53,850 bases of DNA from Lientehia sp934351765 (GCF_052118925.1 NZ_JBQKGG010000016.1:1-53850), one strand, 5' to 3'. Positions 8,342 through 15,733 are shown, counted from the stretch's first letter. Program-made: numbers and translations. The notes: generated from the letters alone by a model not told the origin.

Positions 8342-9106
8342 ATGAATCCGACACATCATACAAATACCATCCTGGAGATTTCGGATCTCCGAAAAGAATA
8401 TCCCGGCTTCCGTTTAAATCATGTATCGTTTTCTCTGAACCGCGGCTCCATCATGGGACTGGTGGGGCGCAACGGTGCCGGAAAAACGACAACCATCAAA
8501 TCCATGCTCGGGCTGATCCGTCCTTCCGGCGGAACCATTTCCTGCTTCGGCATGGAGCTGTCCTCCCACGAAGCAGAAATCAAAAAACGGATCGGCTACG
8601 CCTGCGGTGCTGTGGATTATTATAAGAAAAAACCGATCCGTGACATTGCCGCCGTGACAAAGCTGTTCTATGAAAACTGGGATGACGCAGCCTACCGTCA
8701 TTATCTGGAGCTGTTTTCTCTGCGGGAAGAAAAGACACCGGAGGAGCTGTCCGAGGGCATGCGGGTGAAGCTGAACCTGGCACTGGCTCTTTCCCATCAC
8801 GCCGAGCTTCTGGTTCTTGATGAACCCACCTCCGGACTTGATCCTGTTTCCCGCAGCGAGCTTCTGACTATATTTCGTTATCTGGCGCAGGAGACCGGCA
8901 CAGCGATCCTGTTTTCCACCCATATCACAACAGATCTGGAAAACTGTGCAGATATGATCACCTATCTGAAAAACGGTACCGTGCAGATCTCCGGGGCTCT
9001 GCCGGACTATCTGGCAGACTGCCGCTCCCGCGGTCTCGGAAAAACTCTTGAGGAAATTATGATCCATGACGAACAGGAGGCATTTCATGAAAAAACTGCT
9101 CATTAA
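8342..9106 (+). CDS. ABC transporter ATP-binding protein
   Basis: A 254-aa cytoplasmic ATPase of the drug/peptide exporter type. Seen are Walker A (GRNGAGKTT), the signature LSEGMRVKLNLALAL in place of the usual LSGGQ, Walker B (LLVLDEPTSGLD), and the switch His (STHI). The LSEGM form is common in the YtrB/BcrA-like group. It starts 4 bases after the XRE-AbrB stop with GGGAGGAG upstream, and its 3' end overlaps the permease start by 20 bases, indicating translational coupling. The substrate is unknown. Confidence 0.93.
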   Translation: MNPTHHTNTILEISDLRKEYPGFRLNHVSFSLNRGSIMGLVGRNGAGKTTTIKSMLGLIRPSGGTISCFGMELSSHEAEIKKRIGYACGAVDYYKKKPIRDIAAVTKLFYENWDDAAYRHYLELFSLREEKTPEELSEGMRVKLNLALALSHHAELLVLDEPTSGLDPVSRSELLTIFRYLAQETGTAILFSTHITTDLENCADMITYLKNGTVQISGALPDYLADCRSRGLGKTLEEIMIHDEQEAFHEKTAH

Positions 9107-9740
9107 AGAAATCCGGCTGGCGGCCTCACCTCTTTCCTTCCTGTTTCTGGCCTTTTCAGTCATGGCACTGATCCCCGGCTATCCGATCCTGGTGGGCAGC
9201 TTCTTTGTCTGCTTCGGGATCTTTCACTCCTTTCAGGCAACACGGGAAACCAACGATATCCTCTATTCCGTTCTCCTTCCGCTGTCAAAGTCGGACACAG
9301 TAAAAGGCAAATTCGCCTTCAGCATCATGATCCAGCTCGCCGGCTTTCTGCTCATGGGGATTTTCACACTGTTGCGCATGACTGTTCTCGCCCATGCCGA
9401 ACCATATGTGAACAACGTCATGATGAATGCCAACCAGCTTTATCTGGCATTTACGCTTCTTCTGTTTCTGCTGTTCAATCTGCTTTTTATCTGCGGATTT
9501 TTTAAGACCGGCTATCGGATCGGCATACCGTTTCTGTACTTCGGAATCGCCGCGCTTCTGCTCATCGGACTTGCAGAAACCCTCCATCATCTGCCTGGCC
9601 TTGGCTTTCTCAACAATACCAGCACCATGAGAAACACCGATCTGTGGCTGAGCCTGGCCGCCGCCGCAGTTGTTTACGCGATTGGAACATGGGGAAGTAT
9701 GAAATACGCGATGAAACGATTTCAGGACGTGGATCTGTAA
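9087..9740 (+). CDS. ABC-2-type transporter permease
   Basis: A 217-aa membrane protein with about six helices, matching the small ABC-2 permeases (ABC2_membrane_5 type) that pair with the ATPase before it. It begins MKKLLIKEIRLAASPLSFLFLAF; the motif YSVLLPLSKSDTVKGKF after the second helix is typical of this family's coupling region. The ATG at 9087 has ACAGGAGG upstream and overlaps the ATPase gene. It is the last gene of the operon and is followed by a long hairpin at 9753-9827. Confidence 0.87.
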   Translation: MKKLLIKEIRLAASPLSFLFLAFSVMALIPGYPILVGSFFVCFGIFHSFQATRETNDILYSVLLPLSKSDTVKGKFAFSIMIQLAGFLLMGIFTLLRMTVLAHAEPYVNNVMMNANQLYLAFTLLLFLLFNLLFICGFFKTGYRIGIPFLYFGIAALLLIGLAETLHHLPGLGFLNNTSTMRNTDLWLSLAAAAVVYAIGTWGSMKYAMKRFQDVDL

Positions 9741-9752
9741 TGTATGGGTATG

Positions 9753-9827
9753 GCTTGCGCAGGCACCCTCCCGGTCAACCGGCACATATCGAAGTTGCCT
9801 CTGACCGGGAGGGTGGCCTGCGCAAGC
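9753..9827. repeat. Long imperfect palindrome, 25-bp arms
   Basis: Left arm 9753-9777 (starts GCTTGCGCAGGC, ends CCCGGTCA) pairs with right arm 9802-9827 (TGACCGGGAGGG... to GCGCAAGC), with a single extra G bulged in the right arm and a 24-base loop. No T-run follows on either strand, so it is not a standard terminator. It could protect or process the ABC operon mRNA, or be a small hairpin element. Confidence 0.85.
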
Positions 9828-9945
9828 TCTCTATTCCTTACATCCCCCACTTACATCAATCAGTCAGAATATACGGAAGCTGCTTCTGGCATCGCCCTCA
9901 TTTCTGTGTTATATTTAGTACAAAATGCGAATTGGAGGAGCTTCC

Positions 9946-10584
9946 ATGAATCCCAGTCGTTCTAACTATGAGTTAATGAAGACTCAGATGGCTGTTTCTT
10001 TTCTGCAGCATGATCAGGATCTTATGATCCGAAATTTTTCTTTAGAACATGATACTCAATATCTTTATCTTTCTTTTGTTGACCGTATGTATCGGATCAG
10101 CCGGGAATCCGGCCAAGTAGAATGGTCGGCAGATTTTTCTCAGACCGCAAACGCAGCTGACTACAATGAAGCTATGACCATCTATGATGTTCTCTGCCGG
10201 TCTGACCGTCCGAATCCCGCCAGTACAGAATTGGTTCCTGTGAATACGCTTTCCAGTATTCATACCGGAAATATGGGACAAAAAACGGACTTTTTTCAGC
10301 ATGCCGCCGAATTTTTTGACGGAAATACTTCCGGATTTCTGCATGCCTGCAAAGCACTTCACGGAATACCTGTTTCCGGCGGGGATGCCGCCTGTGAATT
10401 ACAGTTTTTCTCTTTTCTTCCGGTCACCGTCCGGTTCTGGGAATCTGATGAGGATTTCCCGCCCAGCTTGCAGATCCTGGTTCCGAAAAACATTCTTGAT
10501 TTCATGCACTATGAGACAGTCATGTTTGCCGTTTCCCATCTGCTGAACCGGCTTATGGACGAAACGCGGAACTCAACTCCGTAA
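9946..10584 (+). CDS. DUF3786 domain-containing protein
   Basis: A 212-aa soluble protein that matches my recollection of the DUF3786 family: an N-terminal stretch with YLYLSFVDRMYRISRESGQVEW, then the core EAMTIYDVLCRSD, and a C-terminal part with the FWESDEDFPPSLQILVPKNILDFMHYETVMFAV pattern. The role is not established. The ATG at 9946 follows TTGGAGGAG; the longer frame (from 9925) would place the start inside the ribosome site. It stands alone between the long hairpin and the VOC gene 44 bp downstream, with which it may be co-transcribed. Confidence 0.75.
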   Translation: MNPSRSNYELMKTQMAVSFLQHDQDLMIRNFSLEHDTQYLYLSFVDRMYRISRESGQVEWSADFSQTANAADYNEAMTIYDVLCRSDRPNPASTELVPVNTLSSIHTGNMGQKTDFFQHAAEFFDGNTSGFLHACKALHGIPVSGGDAACELQFFSFLPVTVRFWESDEDFPPSLQILVPKNILDFMHYETVMFAVSHLLNRLMDETRNSTP

Positions 10585-10628
10585 ACCATGCCCCGGCTTT
10601 TTCCGCAGCTTTAACAGGAGGACCGACT

Positions 10629-11024
10629 ATGAACCCAACAATCCGAATCGAACATCTGGCGCTGTATGTCAATGATCTGGAAGCGGCCCGCGCGTTTTTT
10701 ATAAAGTATTTTCATGCCGTTTCCGGTGAGAAGTATCATAACAAAAATACCGATTTTTCTTCTTACTTTTTAAGCTTTTCCGACGGTTCCAGACTGGAGC
10801 TTATGACAAAGCCGGGGCTTCATGATGTGCAAAAAGATCCAGACCGCACCGGCTATATTCACCTGGCATTCAGCCTCGGAAGCCGATTTGCTGTCGATGA
10901 ACTGACCGAAACCATGAAACAGGACGGCTGTCAGGTTCTCAGCGGGCCGCGGATCACCGGCGACGGCTATTATGAAAGCTGTCTTGTGGGATTTGAGGGG
11001 AATTTAATTGAATTAACGGAATAG
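10629..11024 (+). CDS. VOC-family (glyoxalase/dioxygenase-like) protein
   Basis: A 131-aa protein with the vicinal-oxygen-chelate fold, built of two beta-alpha-beta-beta-beta units. The first opens with IRIEHLALYVNDLEAARAFFIKYF and contains LSFSDGSRLELM; the second has GYIHLAFSLGSRFAVDEL and closes with GYYESCLVGFEGNLIELTE. Metal-ligand candidates are the His of IEHLAL, the Glu of RLELM, the His of YIHLAF and the Glu of LIELTE. Close relatives are annotated as lactoylglutathione-lyase-like, but the substrate is unknown. AACAGGAGG lies 8 bases before the ATG. It converges on the ogt-like gene with a 31-bp gap and no clear terminator. Confidence 0.88.
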   Translation: MNPTIRIEHLALYVNDLEAARAFFIKYFHAVSGEKYHNKNTDFSSYFLSFSDGSRLELMTKPGLHDVQKDPDRTGYIHLAFSLGSRFAVDELTETMKQDGCQVLSGPRITGDGYYESCLVGFEGNLIELTE

Positions 11025-11055
11025 AAAGGAAATTTCCGACTGACAGGCGCAGGCT

Positions 11056-11589
11056 TTACCGTGCCGTCCCTTTTTCCGGTACAAACAGGGAGTCCATGTT
11101 TACACCTTCCAATGTAAGGAGCTGTACCTTCCGGTCGATCCCGCCTGCATATCCGGTCAGGCTTCCGCCGGTTCCGACCACTCGATGACAGGGAACAAGA
11201 ATCGAAATTTCATTATGTCCCACCGCACCGCCAACTGCCTGCGCCGACATATGATCGATTCCGCGCCGCTTCGCAAGAAGCTGTGCGATCTCTCCGTAGG
11301 TCATGGTCTGTCCGTAGGGAATGGTGCAGAGAATTTCCCAGACCTCCTTCTGAAAGGCTGTTCCGATAAAATGAAACGGCACGGGAATCTCCGGTCTTTT
11401 CCCGGAAAAATAACGATCCAGCCAGCGTTTTGTCTGTATTAAAACCGGTATTTCCCTCTCCTCCCGTTCCGCTTCCAGACACCGTCCGAAATACTTCTGT
11501 CCCTCAAACCATACTCCCGCCAGCCCGGTTTCATCGGCTGCCAGCAAAATTCTCCCAAGCGGCGATTCATAATCGCTGATATACTGCAC
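11056..11589 (-). CDS. ogt: Methylated-DNA--protein-cysteine methyltransferase
   Basis: A 177-aa DNA repair protein that removes O6-alkyl groups from guanine by transfer to its own cysteine. The active site VPCHRVVGTGG is present (Cys near residue 134), preceded by the helix-turn-helix region GTAFQKEVWEILCTIPYGQTMTYGEIA and followed by TGYAGG. The start is taken as the GTG at 11589, which has GAGGGGAGA upstream and a TATAAT 34 bases further up. The much longer open frame to 11760 runs through that promoter and is unlikely to be translated. Isolated repair gene, convergent with the VOC gene. Confidence 0.9.
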   Translation of the reverse strand: MQYISDYESPLGRILLAADETGLAGVWFEGQKYFGRCLEAEREEREIPVLIQTKRWLDRYFSGKRPEIPVPFHFIGTAFQKEVWEILCTIPYGQTMTYGEIAQLLAKRRGIDHMSAQAVGGAVGHNEISILVPCHRVVGTGGSLTGYAGGIDRKVQLLTLEGVNMDSLFVPEKGTAR

Positions 11590-11622
11590 GCACGTCTCCC
11601 CCTCTTCTGCGATATTTCTCTT

Positions 11623-11628
11623 ATTATA
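11623..11628 (-). promoter_or_regulatory. ogt -10 box
   Basis: TATAAT on the minus strand (11628-11623), about 34 bases before the GTG. No good -35 box at the standard spacing. It decides the start codon choice for ogt. Confidence 0.55.
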
Positions 11629-11849
11629 GCGCACTCCTATGTCATAGCCTATCATAAAATATTCGTTTTCTATAAACATTACACCAGAATACAAAATTTG
11701 TTCGCGCTTTGACGTCGTTCCGGCGTAAAGCAATTCCGTATGGAATAAACCGCCGTCCAATGGTATACTGGTTAAAGCAACTGTAAAACCGCGCTCATCT
11801 GTGCTATACTGAATCCCGGCAACAATTTTATGGAAAGAAGGTTTTATTT

Positions 11850-12317
11850 ATGGATGTTATCGCCGCTGCCAAGGCACTTGGCTTTTCCGATGCCGCCGTT
11901 ATGGACACTAAGAATCTTGTATTCAAGCCGGAATACCGGGTCTTCTGCGAGGAAAACCTCTGCGGCTGCTATAACCACAATCCTGCCTGTCCGCCTATGA
12001 GCGGTACGGTGGAGGAAATGGATCAGCGGGCGTATTCCTATGAAAAGACACTGGTTCTCCAGACCACACGTGAACCGGATATGGATTATAAAAAGGAAAA
12101 GCTGGAGCATAACAAGATCACGGAAGCCCTGGCGGAACAGATGAAGCTGGACGGAAAAACCGATCTGCTGCTCATGACCGCCGGTCCCTACAAGAATCAC
12201 TCCTGTATGTCCGCCTACTGTGTGGATGCCCAGAAGATGGCAGATGCCGTCGGCATGATCTGCTGGGGAAATGACGGGAAAATCCGGTATTTTTCCCAGA
12301 TTCTGTTTCATGAATGA
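11850..12317 (+). CDS. DUF2284 predicted metal-binding protein
   Basis: A 155-aa cysteine-rich protein. Residues about 33-50 hold the family's cluster C-x4-C-x-C-x6-C-P-P (CEENLCGCYNHNPACPP), and two more Cys lie near residues 118 and 123 (HSCMSAYCVDAQKMAD), close to the arrangement expected for iron-sulfur or zinc binding. DUF2284 proteins are described as predicted metal-binding proteins; no reaction is established. A ribosome site GAAAGAAGG precedes the ATG. It is followed 16 bases later by a truncated GNAT reading frame and then by the YbaK/ProXp gene, all in one direction. Confidence 0.85.
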   Translation: MDVIAAAKALGFSDAAVMDTKNLVFKPEYRVFCEENLCGCYNHNPACPPMSGTVEEMDQRAYSYEKTLVLQTTREPDMDYKKEKLEHNKITEALAEQMKLDGKTDLLLMTAGPYKNHSCMSAYCVDAQKMADAVGMICWGNDGKIRYFSQILFHE

Positions 12318-12333
12318 ACCCAGGGAGAAATTT

Positions 12334-12399
12334 ATGACATTCCAGAAGGCTGCTGCGGCAGATTTTTCCCGGATCCGGAATTTTTACCGGAATCTGTAA
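12334..12399 (+). pseudogene. Remnant of a GNAT N-acetyltransferase gene (21 codons)
   Basis: A short frame with a good ribosome site (CAGGGAGAAATTT before ATG) encodes MTFQKAAAADFSRIRNFYRN plus one residue. This is the usual N-terminus of small GNAT acetyltransferases (x-I/F-R/Q-K-A-x-x-x-D-x-x-x-I-x-x-F/L-Y). It stops at the point where the family continues for another 120 or more residues. The rest of the gene is absent before the next gene at 12436, so this looks like the stump left by a deletion. A bona fide 21-aa peptide is the alternative. Confidence 0.55.
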
Positions 12400-12435
12400 C
12401 CACACCGCAATTACTTGCATATGGAGGATAACTAA

Positions 12436-12969
12436 ATGGAATTACAGCATGGAAGGCCTGCGGACACCGCAGGCAGGACGGAAAAAGAGCTTCGTGCATA
12501 CGACCTGCTTGACCGGCTGGGCGTCTCCTATGACCGGGTTGACCACGAACCGGCCATGACCATGGAGATCTGTCAGGAAATCGACAAGGTGTTACAGGCC
12601 GTGATCTGCAAAAACCTGTTTTTATGCAACCGGCAGGAGACCTCATTCTATCTTTTGATGATCCCAGACACCAAAGTATTCCACACCAAGGATCTTTCCT
12701 CACAGATTGGCTCCGCGCGTCTGTCTTTTGCCAAGGCGGAATACATGGAACAGTTCCTCGACATCACCCCTGGCTCCGTCAGCGTTCTGGGACTGATGAA
12801 TGATACCGAACACCGCGTGCAGCTCCTGATCGATGAAGATGTGTTAAGCAGTGAGTTTGTGGGCTGCCATCCTTGCATCAACACCTCCAGTATCAGATTC
12901 CGGACCAGTGATCTGGTGGAAAAAGTGATTCCCGCCATGGGACATCCCTTTGTGAAGGTGAAATTATAA
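12436..12969 (+). CDS. Prolyl-tRNA trans-editing protein, YbaK/ProXp-ala (PrdX) type
   Basis: A 177-aa stand-alone editing domain related to the INS domain of bacterial ProRS. It carries the YbaK/ProX pattern: YDRVDHEPAMTMEI, the catalytic-lysine stretch CKNLFLCNRQETSFYLLMIP, SARLSFAKAEYMEQFLDITPGSVSVLGLMND, and LIDEDVLSSEFVGCHPCINTSSIRF. ProXp-ala proteins hydrolyse Ala-tRNA(Pro) made by ProRS. The ProRS in this window lacks the INS domain, so trans-editing by this protein makes sense. A GGAGGATAA precedes the ATG. It converges with the AlbA_2-type gene with only 9 bp between stops. Confidence 0.9.
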   Translation: MELQHGRPADTAGRTEKELRAYDLLDRLGVSYDRVDHEPAMTMEICQEIDKVLQAVICKNLFLCNRQETSFYLLMIPDTKVFHTKDLSSQIGSARLSFAKAEYMEQFLDITPGSVSVLGLMNDTEHRVQLLIDEDVLSSEFVGCHPCINTSSIRFRTSDLVEKVIPAMGHPFVKVKL

Positions 12970-12978
12970 GAATTTCGG

Positions 12979-14301
12979 TTATTTCAGCCGGTACGTTTTT
13001 CCTGCTCCCCGCCCGTTGATTTCGAGCAATCCGCGTTCATTCATCTGGCGGGTCAGCAGATAAGCTCTCGTCTTTTTGATATTCAGCAATTCTTGCAACT
13101 CTTCGTCATTCATTTCTCCATATTCCCGAAGATAATCCAGAACAATTTTCATCTGCGGGGTAACAGCAGAATCCGCAATCTCATTATCCGCCTTTTTAAT
13201 TTGGTCAGTCTGCTCAGATGAAGCGGCATTCATATTCGGCAGCAGCAATTTGAACGTATTATGGGTCACTTCAATCTTCGGCTGAACCGGACAAGATTTA
13301 TACAGCGCATAAATCTTACGGATCCCCGTACCATATGATTCAATCAAACGCAGCCGATGAAAAATCTCTGCCAGCCTGCGGTTCCGCGGCTGGGAAATAC
13401 CACTGCGAATATCCTCTGCCGACAGCCCCGGCAGCAATCCGCCGATGGAAATAAATTCCATGCACTCATCATTGACATTGATAATGATACTGCCGCTGTA
13501 ACTGTAATCCCGATGAACAAAAGCATTCAATAATGCTTCACGAATTGCCGCCTCAGGATAATCGGATTTGTCAACCCGTTCCAGTCCCTGAAACCTCGAA
13601 GCTGTCCGATTACATAATGCAAGATAAGCATAACTGTCATCAAGCTGCTTAAAAATCGATCCGCCAAATTCCCTTGCATCTTTAAAAGTAAGATTCTCCG
13701 AATCACCAAACACAGCGATCTTCGTAGTATGATGACACTGATCGGAAAGAAGCTGCGCCAGATTGGTATACTGATCATCATGAATATTCCGTAATCCCAA
13801 CGCGATAAACTTATCTTCCGAAAACACAACTTTATATCGTTTAAATGCTGCTTTCGCCTCCTCAAAAGTCAGATCCTGCTGCATGGTACGCATTTCCTCA
13901 AATACATCACCATCTGAATCCTTGATCATCTGCCTGATCTGCTCCGGAGACGCCTGTACACTGGCTGCTCCTTGACGCACATATACCCCGGCTGGTTTAA
14001 TCCCCTTTCCTTTTAAATAATACGGCTTATAACTCCCCTCGCCAATCTCAATGCGAATCACGTGGTTATCCTGCAGTACATAGCGTACAAACATCGTCAC
14101 ATCCGGCTGGATGGCATCCCGGATTCCATTAGTCAGACGTGTATAGGTTTCATCTACCGAATCAATGCCAACCACTTTCCCCTGATCATCAATTCCAATA
14201 TAAATCACACCGCCTTCTGTGTTGGCAAACGCAATGACTTCCTTGTAAATTTCATCTGTCAGCCTGGATTTATATTCCATACGTTCACTTTCATATTCCA
14301 T
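12979..14301 (-). CDS. AlbA_2 (Schlafen AAA_4) / GHKL-ATPase / winged-helix regulator
   Basis: A 440-aa protein of the COG2865 type. The N-terminal AlbA_2 domain (about 5-125) has ESERMEYKSR and EVIAFANTEGGVIYIGIDDQGKVVGID. A GHKL-ATPase-like part follows (about 245-345), with AAIREALLNAFVHRDYSYSGSIIINVNDECMEF and ESYGTGIRKI. The C-terminal 70 residues form a winged helix (MKIVLDYLREYGEMNDEELQELLNIKKTRAYLLTRQMNERGLL). Such proteins are usually called putative transcriptional regulators; targets are unknown. The ATG at 14301 is used because the upstream GTG lies inside the ribosome site GGAGGTG. Two identical palindromes lie upstream of its promoter, suggesting autoregulation. Confidence 0.85.
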   Translation of the reverse strand: MEYESERMEYKSRLTDEIYKEVIAFANTEGGVIYIGIDDQGKVVGIDSVDETYTRLTNGIRDAIQPDVTMFVRYVLQDNHVIRIEIGEGSYKPYYLKGKGIKPAGVYVRQGAASVQASPEQIRQMIKDSDGDVFEEMRTMQQDLTFEEAKAAFKRYKVVFSEDKFIALGLRNIHDDQYTNLAQLLSDQCHHTTKIAVFGDSENLTFKDAREFGGSIFKQLDDSYAYLALCNRTASRFQGLERVDKSDYPEAAIREALLNAFVHRDYSYSGSIIINVNDECMEFISIGGLLPGLSAEDIRSGISQPRNRRLAEIFHRLRLIESYGTGIRKIYALYKSCPVQPKIEVTHNTFKLLLPNMNAASSEQTDQIKKADNEIADSAVTPQMKIVLDYLREYGEMNDEELQELLNIKKTRAYLLTRQMNERGLLEINGRGAGKTYRLK

Positions 14302-14332
14302 ATACTGCACCTCCGATCCATCTTATTTTTAT

Positions 14333-14358
14333 TATATCCCGTTTTTCACTTTTTTCAA
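14333..14358 (-). promoter_or_regulatory. Promoter of the AlbA_2 regulator gene
   Basis: TTGAAA (about 14358-14353), 16-bp spacer, TATAAT (about 14336-14331) on the minus strand, about 30 bases before the ATG. Confidence 0.65.
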
Positions 14359-14366
14359 TGCCGAAA

Positions 14367-14409
14367 GTGAATATTCACCCTTCATTCACCCTTTGCAGTG
14401 AATATTCAC
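14367..14409. promoter_or_regulatory. Paired palindromic operators GTGAATATTCAC
   Basis: Two copies of the perfect 12-bp palindrome GTGAATATTCAC, at 14367-14378 and 14398-14409, both preceded by A. Their centres are 31 bp apart, close to three helical turns. They lie just upstream of the -35 box of the AlbA_2 regulator gene, with extra TTCACC half sites between them. They fit a dimeric DNA-binding protein bound cooperatively, plausibly the adjacent regulator. Confidence 0.7.
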
Positions 14410-14477
14410 TCTGTGACGGGCCGCAAAGCGGCAATCTTCCATTCCGCCGCAGTGCGATCCCCGCGGAGCGTTTTTTA

Positions 14478-14504
14478 TTTCATAGGACGAACTTTCCTAT
14501 GAAA
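14478..14504. repeat. 10-bp inverted repeat TTTCATAGGA
   Basis: Arms 14478-14487 and 14495-14504 are perfect, with a 7-base loop. On the minus strand it is followed by TAAAAAACG, not a T-run, so its role is unclear. It sits downstream of the rpsR terminator. Confidence 0.5.
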
Positions 14505-14507
14505 CAA

Positions 14508-14538
14508 AAACAACGGGGCGCCGAAGCGTCCCGCCAGT
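14508..14538 (-). terminator. Terminator of the rpsF-ssb-rpsR operon
   Basis: On the minus strand GGGACGC-TTCG-GCGCCCC forms a GC-rich stem with one mismatch, followed by GTTGTTTTTGTTT. Confidence 0.7.
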
Positions 14539-14552
14539 TTTATTTCCGGATC

Positions 14553-14816
14553 TTATTCCATTGTATAAGGCATCAGTGCAACGTGTCTTGCTCTCTTGAT
14601 TGCAACCGTCAGGGCACGCTGATGCTTTGCGCAGTTTCCAGTGATTCTTCTGGGAAGGATCTTTCCTCTCTCAGATACGTATCTCTTTAACTTTGCAACA
14701 TCCTTGTAATCGATAACACCGTTCTTATCTCCGCAGAATACACAAACCTTTTTTCTTCTGCGTCCGCCTCTCCTCTTCATAGGAGAATCTGCTCTATCGC
14801 CTTTTGTATAAGCCAT
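14553..14816 (-). CDS. rpsR: 30S ribosomal protein S18
   Basis: An 87-aa S18: MAYTKGDRADSPMKRRGGRRRKK, then VCVFCGDK and IDYKDVAKLKRYVSERGKILPRRITGNCAKHQRALTVAIKRARHVALMPY, the typical S18 core that binds S6 on the 30S platform. It carries a CVFC pair and a third Cys (NCAKHQR), as in zinc-type S18. The ATG at 14816 follows AAGGAGG. Last gene of rpsF-ssb-rpsR. Confidence 0.97.
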   Translation of the reverse strand: MAYTKGDRADSPMKRRGGRRRKKVCVFCGDKNGVIDYKDVAKLKRYVSERGKILPRRITGNCAKHQRALTVAIKRARHVALMPYTME

Positions 14817-14855
14817 GGTTAAAACCTCCTTCATCTCATATCATCGTAACTGGTT

Positions 14856-15317
14856 TTAGTTAAACGGGAGACCTTCGTCTTCTACTCCATCGGGGATGTT
14901 CATAAACCCATCATCGACCGCACTGCTGGGCTGGGGTCTGGATTCCTGACGGTAAGAAGAACCTCCGCCGTTCTGTGCAGCAGCGCTCTTGCTCTCTGCA
15001 AACTCCTGATCCTCCACCACAACATCAGTGGTATATACCTTCTGACCATCCCGGTTGGTATAGCTTCCCGTCTGGATATGACCGGTCACTACGATCTTGG
15101 TTCCCTGATGAAGATACTTCTCAGCGAACTCTGCGCTTCTTCCGAAAGCGACACAGGAAATGAAATCAGCAGACTGATCATTTCCGCCGTTTCCGCTGCG
15201 GCTGAATCTGCGGTCTACCGCCAATGTGTATCTGGCGATTGCCATTGCGTTCTCCCCCTGGGAGTAACGGATATCGGGTTCTCTGGTCAGACGACCCATG
15301 AGCATGACTTTATTCAT
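14856..15317 (-). CDS. ssb: Single-stranded DNA-binding protein
   Basis: A 153-aa SSB. The OB fold covers about residues 1-105 (MNKVMLMGRLTREPDIRYS, DFISCVAFGRSAEFAEKYLHQGTKIVVTGHIQTGSYTNRDGQKVYTTDVVVEDQEF). A glycine/serine-rich linker follows, and the tail is EDEGLPFN, so the usual C-terminal ...DDxPF contact motif is followed by one extra Asn. It lies between rpsF and rpsR in the conserved order. Confidence 0.96.
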   Translation of the reverse strand: MNKVMLMGRLTREPDIRYSQGENAMAIARYTLAVDRRFSRSGNGGNDQSADFISCVAFGRSAEFAEKYLHQGTKIVVTGHIQTGSYTNRDGQKVYTTDVVVEDQEFAESKSAAAQNGGGSSYRQESRPQPSSAVDDGFMNIPDGVEDEGLPFN

Positions 15318-15338
15318 GTAATCTCCTCTTTTCCCTGA

Positions 15339-15626
15339 TTACGCGTCCTGTCTTACGCACAAATATCTGATTACAGGCTCCATGATACGAATATGGTTTT
15401 CCACTTCGTTAGGGCAGTTAGAATCAGACTCGAACTGAATGAAATAGTAGAATCCCTCTTTCATCTTCTGGATCTCGTAAGCAAGTCTCTTCTTGCCCCA
15501 TTCATCCACGTTTGTGATGGTGCCGCCGAAACGGGTAATGTAGCCCTTTACTTTTTCTAAAGCGGCTGCTTTGTCTTCCTCTTCAAGCTTTGCACTCAGC
15601 ACAACTGCTAATTCATACTTGTTCAT
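15339..15626 (-). CDS. rpsF: 30S ribosomal protein S6
   Basis: A 95-aa S6 (MNKYELAVVLSAKLEEEDKAAALEKVKGYI ... GGTITNVDEWGKKRLAYEIQKMKEGFYYFIQFESD ... IRIMEPVIRYLCVRQDA), which forms a dimer with S18 on the small subunit. First gene of rpsF-ssb-rpsR. AAAAGGAGG precedes the ATG. The leader holds a hairpin that may serve S6:S18 feedback. Confidence 0.97.
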   Translation of the reverse strand: MNKYELAVVLSAKLEEEDKAAALEKVKGYITRFGGTITNVDEWGKKRLAYEIQKMKEGFYYFIQFESDSNCPNEVENHIRIMEPVIRYLCVRQDA

Positions 15627-15637
15627 GCTGTTTACCT

Positions 15638-15686
15638 CCTTTTGGTCTCTGGCCCCCTGTCTGTTTCACCGGGGAGCAAGGAATAA
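15638..15686 (-). promoter_or_regulatory. Possible S6:S18 autoregulatory leader hairpin
   Basis: In the rpsF leader the minus strand reads GCTCCCCGGTGAAACAGACAGGGGGCC, a CCCC/GGGG stem closing a loop that includes CCGGTGAAAC. Known rpsF leaders bind the S6:S18 complex through a CCG-containing loop. The match is suggestive only. Confidence 0.4.
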
Positions 15687-15704
15687 ATACTGTCACAAAT
15701 CTAG

Positions 15705-15733
15705 ATTTTATCATGCTTTTCCCTGTTTGGCAA
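15705..15733 (-). promoter_or_regulatory. rpsF operon promoter
   Basis: TTGCCA (15733-15728), 17-bp spacer, TAAAAT (15710-15705) on the minus strand, giving a leader of about 75 bases. Confidence 0.68.

Noticed and set aside
11590..11760. N-terminal extension of the ogt-like gene
   Set aside because: It includes the probable -10 box TATAAT and does not match the family.
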